Below, in pieces: positions 56,583 to 64,000 of a stretch of DNA of 64,000 bases. The translations under genes were made by a program, and so were the position numbers. Source of the DNA: Laccaria trichodermophora (lineage: Eukaryota > Basidiomycota > Agaricomycetes > Agaricales > Hydnangiaceae); the NCBI GenBank assembly GCA_018417955.1, contig JACTVC010000046.1:163421-227420 (forward strand), given 5' to 3'. Position 1 is the stretch's first letter. Each line of letters starts with the position of its first letter. The notes below the pieces were generated by a model that saw nothing but the letters and a program-made list of their open reading frames with translations, was not told where the DNA came from and made no database searches.

Positions 56583-59500
56583 TCAAATAGAAAGGAACCG
56601 ATGTACCTCAATAAGAGGGCAAAGAACAACTTTGTTGTCTGCCCACTGTCGTCGATTCGCAGCATATATCTTCTGTGTGACTGGCACAATTTCAGCTTGA
56701 AGGTTCCTCTCTTGCGACCAAATTCCCGCTCCAAAATCAGTGTAACTTTTGAAAGTTGAGTCTTCCACTTCTCGATATCTATGAACGGCGATAAAAATTT
56801 GACTTCCTTTTGATACAGGTGAGAAGATTTGCCGAATAACCGCTGGGACGAGGATTTGTTGATTTGGTGGTTGATAAAAGATGATGCTGTTTCGGGGAGT
56901 TGTATTCTCCATAGCGAACCCTCGACCATTGATATCGTAACGTGCGTATTGATTCACTCGTTTCGGTTGCTTCTCTTTTGTATAAAGCTCGAATGCGCAG
57001 TGGACGTCTTCCTCAAGATCGACCTCCTTGACCTTGACCTTTTTAGCGTGTTCCTCTTGATCTAAAGTGTGAATATCGTGCATCAAGGTACCGATCTTGG
57101 AATTCGGGAAGCACTCATGAAGAATGGGTACACATTTTTCAAGCACTTTGGGACACCCTGGGCGTTCAACCAGGACCTTCAGCTGGCTTGCTGCACAGAA
57201 GGATTTCAAAGTCGTTGCCTCAAGTTCTCCTGTGCGGAACAGCGGATAGTTAATGTATGGGTCATTTCAAACAATAAAGATCGAACTAACCAATTTTATA
57301 GTTGTTGTTGACCTTCTGTAGGATGCCAATCAATCTTTCAAAAGGGAACATCCACCATCCATGGATGGGCCCAAACCTCAAAAGGAAATCGGGAAGATGC
57401 AGCGCGTTATGGTGCACAGGATGCAGATCCATGTTCGGGCAAAGTTCCCGAAGGCTTCTCAGGTAGAGTTCCAAGTATCGACGAGCCGCTTCCGCGTGTC
57501 TTGCGGAGGTTCGATGTGAAGTAGCCCATCGAATTGCCATCGACAACAGCATTGTGCTCTCGACTACCTGCTGGCGCCGGAGCCGAAGTTCATCTGGAAC
57601 GTCAGCCCCCCCCGTCGACCACATCTTCATCAACGATACCGGAAGGTCAAACTCGATACATGTTCTCCATTGATCGGCTTTAAGTTTCCCGTGAGCGGGC
57701 GAACCAAAGTTGGCTGGTGGGCCAGCTTGCCAGGTGGGCCGCATCGTATTCATGATGTCTTCCTGTATCTGACGTAAATCTTCTGTGTGGAGCATCGCAC
57801 CAAAGTCATTGCTAGCGGTCTCGTCACCGAGATCGATGAGGATTTCCGACAGACCACCTTCAAGGCCAACACTCTGCGTAGATTCAACGTCATCCTTCTC
57901 ACCCCCTTCAGGAGTGGTCGTGGCTGCAGGATTAGACTCGCTTTGCGTTGGGAGAGATGCCTGTCTTTCACTGTCAGAGCGGTGTCACCACAAGAACGTT
58001 TACTCACCAAAAGGGGACTGATGAAGTGTAACTTTTTTGATTTTTTTCCCTTGAATTTTATCTGATCTTGAATACCACGTTCAGAACAAAGCGCGCGGAG
58101 CACCGGAATTGAAAACTTGTGCAAAGATCCTTGAGAGGGATTGCTGGCCATCACTGCACGGGCCTTCCTAAGCTCCTTTTCCGAAGCTTCCCGCTCTTCA
58201 GTAACGTCCAAGTCATCAGGCGGTTCCTCCCAGTGTGTTCCTATCACAACTCGGAAGTGGTGTTTGACCAAGCCAAGAAAAAGGTTATGCATTCCGTCGA
58301 CAATGACCCAGTGAATGGGATTCCAATACGACAATCGCAAAAGTTCGGACCACCGGACACCTGTTTTTTTATAAAGTTTCTTCCTCTCCGATTTAGTACG
58401 AGCATCCCGCCAAGCTTCTGCGGCTGCTCTGTGCTCCTCCGGTGAAACTTTCTTCCAGTTGGAGTAATCAAGGTTATTGATGTCCGATTTCGATAGATAA
58501 CACAAAGAGCAAAATCTGTTGGCTGAGTGGCCTGCGCACCCGTTCAGCTTTCGGGATCCTGGGAGATCAGCAATGGCAACCACCACTGCCTCGCGAGAAC
58601 GACGGCCCTCAGGATGCTCATACGTTTTGCTGTACCATGTCCCGCGGTGATAAGAACGGTTAAGGACATCAACCAAAGGAGCCAAAAACGGATTCAAGCC
58701 ATCCAAGCTCGGCTGTTTGGGACCTGGAACGATACCGCCAAGATACATGTTCTCTGGCTTGTAACAAATACTAGGTGGCAAGCTAATGCATCCCATAGCA
58801 AGGGATCCGACTGATGCCGACTTTCCAGCAGCGCGATTATGATATGGATTATATCCATCCCAGCTAATGCTCCAAACTGTGCGAATTTCGTGGTTAGCGT
58901 CGACGAAAACATCCCCACTGGCGTCAAGGAACTCGCGAATGACATTGCCTTGGTTGATTCCGCGCAACTCATCCACAGCCATACAGTCACGCGTCCACCG
59001 AATGGCTTCTTCAATGCCGGGACGGGCGTAAAGCGCTCCAACAAATGCAGTAAAGTCTTGCATCACATAGGGTCGAATGGGCACTCGAAGACTAACCCCG
59101 TCTTTAACTCCCAGCTTCGTCAAACGTGCGCCACACGGCTGGCTCGTGGAGAATCGTTTAAAATTGCATGTTCCTGGGTAGGTCTTTCTTCCATCTTTCT
59201 CGCCAGGGGGATAGATGTTGGAACATGAGGGGCATGTTGCATACGTGGTTGTTTTAGGGTCCAGGTCAAAAATCTTTCGCGCTGTCCGGATGTCCTTGGG
59301 CAAGTTGTCTAATGGTAACTTCTCACCTAGGCCAGGCTCCATCTGTTCGAGCAGAATGTGAACCATTTTCAAAAGAAAGGTGCATGACTGGCCGGAAGCA
59401 TGGGCAAAAAGGTTGATGACAAGCGCCATAAATAATCCAACAACCACTACTGGACTTCCGTTTTTCAGGGGGTGATCAAAGTGCCGTGCTAGAAATGAGC

Positions 59501-60247
59501 GTTAGGTATCCTTGCTCGATCGATCGTCATAAACTTGGCTTGCTTACAATTGTCGTAAAAGTCTGGAGAACGCCTGATTTCAGCATCAAGCCGTACCCAT
59601 TCGTTAATGTCCTGGTCTATTTTTTTCACCGTATCTTCCAAACGGGCTCTCATGGCCAAAAGGAGAGCGTTCGTGCCCTCATTAACGTCCGTCTTCAAAT
59701 TCTTCAGTCGGGAGTGGGTGTCCCTGAACCAAACAGATTCCTTTTGCAAAAAATCAGTCACCAATTGCCTCGATGGAAAGCGAGTGTTTGTCGTTGAGGT
59801 GAGTAGCTGCCCATCCCCATGCCAGTCTCGCAGAATGTTCGTCACCTCACGATCCCGTTTCTCAATCTCCAGATCCAGATGATATAAGGAGTAATAAAAC
59901 TCTTTCCCTGGATCACGGAAGTTTCCCGGAGGAGGGTCTCTAGCAAAAGACGATGGACTCGGAGAGGGAGGGGTAGCCGATGAAGGGAATGACTTGGCTT
60001 GTGTGAACGTAGTCTGGGTGGGTGGCAGGTGGTTGGGCAGCGTCGCCACTACGGAGTCAGAGAGGCTGAGCTTGAACACCTCGTTGTGCAGATATTCCAT
60101 AGTTTCGTAGGATTCTGATTTTGTTTCGTGAAGTTTACATTTGGCTTCTTTTCGACTGTGGATATCGAATGTGGCTTGGGTGACTGATGAGCCGTTGCAG
60201 GTGAGGCAGTAGCACAGGCGCAGTCGAGTTTTCTTTTTGCTAGACAT
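56583..60247 (-). CDS. Tnp2-like (EnSpm/CACTA-type) transposase, apparently intact
   Basis: Starts at 60247 with a C-x2-C zinc-like motif (CYCLTCNGSS) and a long helical N-terminal region. After an intron (about 59488-59546) comes the catalytic Tnp2 region: CPSCSNIYPP, RPYVMQDFTAFVGALYARPG, DGYNPYHNRAAGKSASVGSLAM, GHSANRFCSLCYLSK and DGMHNLFLGLVKHHF. The next exons hold LHPVHHNALHLPDFLLRFGP, then WWMFPFERLIGILQKVNNN as in the DUF4218-like C-terminal module, and end near 56583. Three or four introns; exons stay in frame without stops over about 1,150 residues. It would cut and paste its own element. The superfamily name rests on motif resemblance. Confidence 0.8.
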
Positions 60248-60492
60248 GACTTGCCGAAGAAGATGTCGCGACGTTGACTTATATGTATCCCCCGGTATAA
60301 CTATGACAACCTTGTATGAAATTGAAACAACAAGTTTCGCGACCTTATGATTCCCTCAATATCGACAAGACTACCCAAATCCGGTGATAATTGAGGTGCG
60401 CAACGAATACAACAACCATCCATCCATATATCCGGGACAAGGATCCATCAGCCATTATATTATATGCTATGCACGTTTACAAGAGCTAACAC

Positions 60493-61011
60493 ATGCCGCT
60501 CACACTTAGGACAGCGTTTGAAGCAGAATCGAAAATCATTCCCCCTCCTCTTACGCTCAGACGTGTGTGGTCGGCCGAATCCGAAAGCCACCAGCGTTCA
60601 AAAACGATTGCTGAGTCGAAGAAAATTCGAAAGCCAGCAGGCGAGGTTGGGCGACCAAGCCGAGGGGGTTATCGGTTGACGGAGGCGTTGGGATTAAGCA
60701 ACAAGGAATATCAGGAAATCCAAGTATGATATGTGTGGCGTTTTTGGATGCGGCTAACTAAGGGCCCCTAGAACTTCGTCAAGAAGCAATGCAATACACA
60801 CCTTCAAGTCAGTCGACCCTTCAACTCACAAGACTCGGAAAAATTGGCACTAATATGCCAAGAGGTATGTATATACTTGATTATTGGGTCGGCAGTTATT
60901 AACTGTATTCAGGTCTTGACAACGTTTCCCACCTTGGCTCGTTATGAAGATAACTGGGCTACATTGGATTTCATTCATAGTTATTTACGCAACTGTACAC
61001 GCAGAAAGTAA
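60493..61011 (+). CDS. Small transposon-associated protein (GRPSRGGYRLTE type)
   Basis: Exons are 60493-60726, then from about 60771 to 60863 and about 60916-61011, giving roughly 140 residues. It starts MPLTLRTAFEAESKII and carries KPAGEVGRPSRGGYRLTEAL, GLSNKEYQEIQ, NFVKKQCNTHL and TLARYEDNWATLDFIHSYLRN. This small protein is common in Agaricomycetes near Tnp2 or Plavaka transposases. Function is unknown; the basic GRP-x-RGG-like loop may touch nucleic acid. Confidence 0.65.
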
Positions 61012-61687
61012 TATTCATAGGAAGTAATCTTCATAGGGAGTAGTTCATACGTTTCGGCAGGAAAAAGAAACAAGGATATGTTTGAGAAGAGGATGCTGGT
61101 AGAGGAAGGACATGCGAACATTTTGGGTGTCGGTATCAGCGCATGCGCTCATATATGACGATTCGTAGACGATTTCGACGGTGCGCAATGGTGAAAGGCA
61201 TCCAACGTACTCATTTCAATTGGAAACGACGGCGCTCATTGACGAGTGCTTGTCCGTCCCGAAGAAAACAGTTTTTGGTGAGTTGTAAACTCCAATACTT
61301 CGATTGACTCTTTACAATGTGTACAGGACATGACCTATCCGAGAAACGGCACAGGTAGTAATGGGTAAGTACGCTTGCAACGTCGCCCAGCCGCTCACCT
61401 TTGCCACTCTCCAGATTCAGCGCTACCAATGACATCCACAGTCGTTAATCGCGACCACCCGCGACAATCCTGCTTCCAAACGAGGGTCTACGGCCGCCCG
61501 TTTAATGGACTGTCGCTTGAAGATCGTCCACGTTAACGCCAAACGGAACCTGCAAGATGAAATGTAATGATAGCTGGACCCTGGACCCGTAAGAAGTCAA
61601 TGGTGTTTTTTTTTCGAGGAGCTACTATTTTTATTACAATTTACGTAAGTTTTTGTCATTATTCTAGGTGGGGTTCAGACTAAGCCA
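61012..61687. other. Intergenic repeat region
   Basis: No gene recognised. Two short copies of a motif (AATATTCATAGGAAGTAATCTTCATAGGGAGTAG, given here as AATATTCATAGGAAGTAA and TCTTCATAGGGAGTAG) lie near 61011-61043, and a T-run with AT-rich DNA lies near 61598-61650. Confidence 0.4.
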
Positions 61688-62112
61688 TGGGCGATGTCTC
61701 GTCCGAGCCTTCATGGGTACCGCAGGCTCCTGGAACTGCCATGTAAGCATCGCAGCGCTAAAGGAAACGTCAGGCGCTGAATGTTTTGCGAAAGCGTACT
61801 TACGAGGCAGACGTTGCTCGCTATGTCGACTTCCTGACAATTGTGTCCAGAGCTTAGTACGCTCGCCTTCACCGGTGTCTCGTCGGAGCCTTCGACGGTA
61901 CCCCAGCCTCCCGAAGCCGCCATGCAAGCATTGCAGAGCTAAAGGAAGAATCAGGCGCTGAATGTTTCGCGGAAGCGTACTTACCTCCGCGCCAAAAACT
62001 TCAACAGCCTCGTCGTCCATCCTCGCTGCGCTTGTGAGGCAGACGCCGCCCGCTATCTCAACTTCCTGAGAATTACGCCTAGAGCCTACCACGCTCGCCT
62101 TCACCGCTGCCC
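61688..62112. repeat. Imperfect tandem duplication (about 180 and 235 bp units)
   Basis: The first copy (about 61691-61870) and the second (about 61871-62105) share GATGTCTCGTC/GGTGTCTCGTC, GTCAGGCGCTGAATGTTT, GCGAAAGCGTACTTA and ACGCTCGCCTTCACC in the same order. The second has about 50 extra bases after the conserved AGCGTACTTAC. Open frames here follow the repeat and have no family resemblance. Confidence 0.75.
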
Positions 62113-62299
62113 AAAGGTCTTTGATCTTCTGCAATGTCTAACAACGCCTCAGCTCATACGACGATAAAGATTGAGGCTGTACCAACCAATCTTAATTTCC
62201 CATAGCGCCTGCCTTTATCCATTTTATTTGCTTTTGGGACTTTCGGGTATTGTTGTTGTGCTGTCTCGTGATGGTGGTGTAAGAAGATGAGAATGGTCC

Positions 62300-62452
62300 A
62301 AACGAGAACACGCAAATGAGAGCACGCAAACGAGAACACGCAAATGGGAACACACAAAACGAGAACACGCGAACGAGAACACGCAAACGAGAACACGCAA
62401 ACGAGAACACGCAAACGAGAACACGCAAACGAGAACACGCAAACGATAACGG
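62300..62452. repeat. 14-bp minisatellite (CGAGAACACGCAAA), ten copies
   Basis: Ten units of AAACGAGAACACGC lie head to tail from 62300 to 62440, one of 15 bp, with a partial eleventh (AAACGATAACGG). Six are exact; others differ by one to three bases. Because 14 is not a multiple of three, every frame is read through in turn, giving repetitive peptides on both strands that are not genes. Confidence 0.95.
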
Positions 62453-62462
62453 AAGATCATCA

Positions 62463-63436
62463 TCAAGATATCCATCCTCGACGGCGAGATCTCTCTGGAC
62501 GTCGTATCCCCAACAGCATCTGGTCCACATCTGATCCTTCCCCACCAGAACCTGGTGGAACGTCGCCGTGTAGGCTGGAAATCGACATTCCGGAGTTCGC
62601 TGAAGCAGAACGGCGATGAGAAGGTTTTACCTCTGTGAGGAGACGATCTTCATCATCGTTAGATGCCGCCTTCGTATTCCAATCATTCCGGAGGCCCTCG
62701 TTCACCTTTTTCGGCTTTTTTTGAGCCGTTTCGGAAATGGCTCTGAGGTGAGTAAGTGAGCAATAGTCGACAACGATTGTTAACGTTTGACTTACACTCC
62801 AGGACCTTCAGCGGCCTTCCGCTTATTACCATCCATGGAAGGCGTTGCCGGCGTACGAGCGGCCTCGATTCTCTTCCTCAATTCACCTTTTGATTCCTTC
62901 TTGCCAGTGGGTCTTGGTGCGTTGTCCTCATCCGACTCGTTGAGGACTTCATCCTCACTTCCACCCTCTTGGTCCTCGTCTTCAGGAACATATATGTCGT
63001 CGTCTGGGAGGGTTGTCTATGGCAGCTGTGTCAAATCAACTCGGGATCAGACTGGGCGACATATCATCTGGCACTGCTTGAGTTGGTCTCTGAGACCGGG
63101 CAGTCTTTTTTTGTGTGTTGGGGGTGGATGGTTAGCTTGGAGAAGCCTGAGCTTGTCGTCCTTATCCATGACATCTTCAAGGTGAGCGGCATTCTTGATC
63201 GCATCTTCCTTCTTCTGGGCCTTACTGTTCTTCTCCTGAAGTTTTTGCTCCTTCTCAGCAGCCACCTGCTCACTGGTGCGACGGGGCTTCTTGTCTTTTT
63301 CAGTTACTCCAGGATGGGGGTCACGGTTCGCTCGGAGAGTAACCTGAAGAGTGCGAGGAAGAGGTAGCGCGGATTTGGGGGCATGGTTCGAAGTCAAAGG
63401 GCGACGGTTGCCATTCGCAAAAAAGGAGATACGCAC
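62463..63436 (-). CDS. Lysine/glutamate-rich transposon-companion-type protein
   Basis: Starts at 63436 (MRISFFANGNRRPLT). Contains TEKDKKPRRTSEQVAAEKEQ and KAQKKEDAIKNAAHLEDVMD, a charged coiled-coil segment seen in many Agaricomycete proteins next to transposases. Downstream, after an uncertain splice, it reads DIYVPEDEDQEGGSEDEVLN and KKESKGELRKRIEAARTPATP; a GT-AG intron near 62749-62802 then leads to ISETAQKKPKKVNEGLRNDW. The 3' end (62463 or an earlier splice) is uncertain. No domain of known function. Confidence 0.5.
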
Positions 63437-64000
63437 TCATGGTGCCATGTTTGTACCAGCTATCCTCGGTAGCGACAAAACAACGGTGTCTGTTGCAACG
63501 GGCCAGAACGAATTCTATCCGTTATACACGTCGATCGGAAATGTTCATAACTCTGTGCGACGCGCTCACCGCGGCGCCGTTTCCCTTCTAGCTTTCCTCT
63601 CCATCCCGAAAAGTGAGTCGTCTACATTGTATTTTCCCGTCTGGTCACTGACGACCAAATTTAAAGCTTCCAAGGATTATACGGATGATGTGAACTTCCG
63701 CAAATTCCGCCGGCAGCTGTTTCATACGTCACTTGACCATGTCCTCGCATCGTTACGCCCTCACATGACCACTCCTCGCGTTACGCGCTGCGGAGATGCC
63801 CATTACCGACGTGTGGTCTATGGCCTTGGACCCTATATTGCCGACTACCCAGAACAAGCTCTGCTTGCATGCGTTGTTCAGGACTGGTGTGCAAAGTAAG
63901 TGAAATAGTTTTGGACGTAATCTCCTGCTGACAGATTAATTTAGGTGTACAGCACCTTCCGACAATTTGGACGGTCCGATTGGGGGTCGCCGTTCCCAGT
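63437..64000 (+). CDS. Plavaka-like transposase fragment (runs off the window)
   Basis: From about 63440 the frame reads HGAMFVPAILGSDKTTVSVA, then GQNEFYPLYTSIGNVHNSVRRA, FRKFRRQLFHTSLDHVLASL, MTTPRVTRCGDAHYRRVVYG and LGPYIADYPEQALLACVVQ, ending DWCAK before an intron (63897-63944) and CTAPSDNLDG. These match the middle of Plavaka transposases. The N-terminal part that should precede HGAMF is not found upstream; instead the Lys/Glu-rich gene occupies the opposite strand. The open frame continues upstream to 63351 without family-like residues. The rest is beyond 64000. Confidence 0.75.

Larger units (their letters stand above)
54085..61011. mobile_element. Region of a Tnp2-type DNA transposon (ends not found)
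   Basis: Three genes of transposon type lie together: the companion gene (+), the Tnp2-like transposase (-) and a small VGRPSRGGYRLTE-type protein (+). No terminal inverted repeats, CACTA ends or target duplication were found by eye, so element boundaries are unknown and the span given is only the coding extent. Confidence 0.55.

Noticed and set aside
54085..61011. CACTA...TAGTG transposon ends
   Set aside because: CACTA strings near 53925 and elsewhere have no matching inverted partner, so no ends are claimed.
62154..62619. Repetitive Cys/Arg/Val-rich or Arg/Thr/Asn-rich peptides
   Set aside because: Produced by the 14-bp minisatellite in all frames.
1..64000. tRNA, rRNA, CRISPR or prokaryotic operons
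   Set aside because: No tRNA-like A and B boxes, rRNA stretches or repeat-spacer arrays were noticed in reading; a tRNA scan was not possible by eye on every base.

Overview
This is nuclear DNA of a filamentous basidiomycete, most likely a mushroom-forming agaricomycete. Genes are dense and split by many short GT-AG introns of about 45-60 bp. Housekeeping genes often sit head to head over about 120-150 bp. The transposon proteins (a Tnp2-like transposase, a Plavaka-like transposase and their small companion proteins) are of types common in Agaricomycetes. No virus, plasmid or bacterial block was seen. All exon joins were made by eye from splice signals and family knowledge and were not tested against transcripts.

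Layout. 1-2.8 kb is a gene-poor repeat zone. 2.8-4.8 kb holds a Crinkler-like ubiquitin-fold protein fused to a kinase-like domain. 5.3-7.5 kb is the pH-response regulator PacC/Rim101, whose upstream region carries nine copies of GCCAAG, the known PacC target hexamer. 7.8-20.9 kb holds a myosin regulatory light chain, an AYR1-like reductase, a GPI-anchored PLC-like phosphodiesterase, UTP11, a FAR1-like protein, an LSB5-like VHS/GAT protein, mitochondrial seryl-tRNA synthetase, the clamp-loader subunit RFC4/RFC2 and an RRM-like protein. 21.6-33.2 kb holds a multi-RRM protein, RPB6, a T2 ribonuclease, the meiotic recombinase DMC1 (19 exons, followed at once by a small inverted-repeat element), the splicing factor CWC25 and a voltage-sensor-like membrane protein. 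33.8-53.1 kb holds a serine-rich protein, SLA2, SURF1, a long protein with C-terminal membrane segments, a CxxC-CxxC zinc-binding protein, the TFIIIB subunit BDP1, an atypical SDR (COQ11/NDUFA9-like) and a tail-anchored WD40 protein. From about 54 kb to the end the window is transposon-derived: a Tnp2-like transposase that appears intact, its companion genes, tandem repeats, a 14-bp minisatellite and a Plavaka-like transposase running off the edge.

Links between genes. Most genes are unrelated core functions: ribosome assembly, splicing, transcription by RNA polymerases I-III, replication, meiosis, endocytosis, cytokinesis and mitochondria. The clearest regulatory inference is that PacC controls its own gene. 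The clearest structural results are genes hidden from simple ORF reading by microexons (DMC1, RPB6), a start codon apparently split by an intron (SLA2) and two GC-AG introns.
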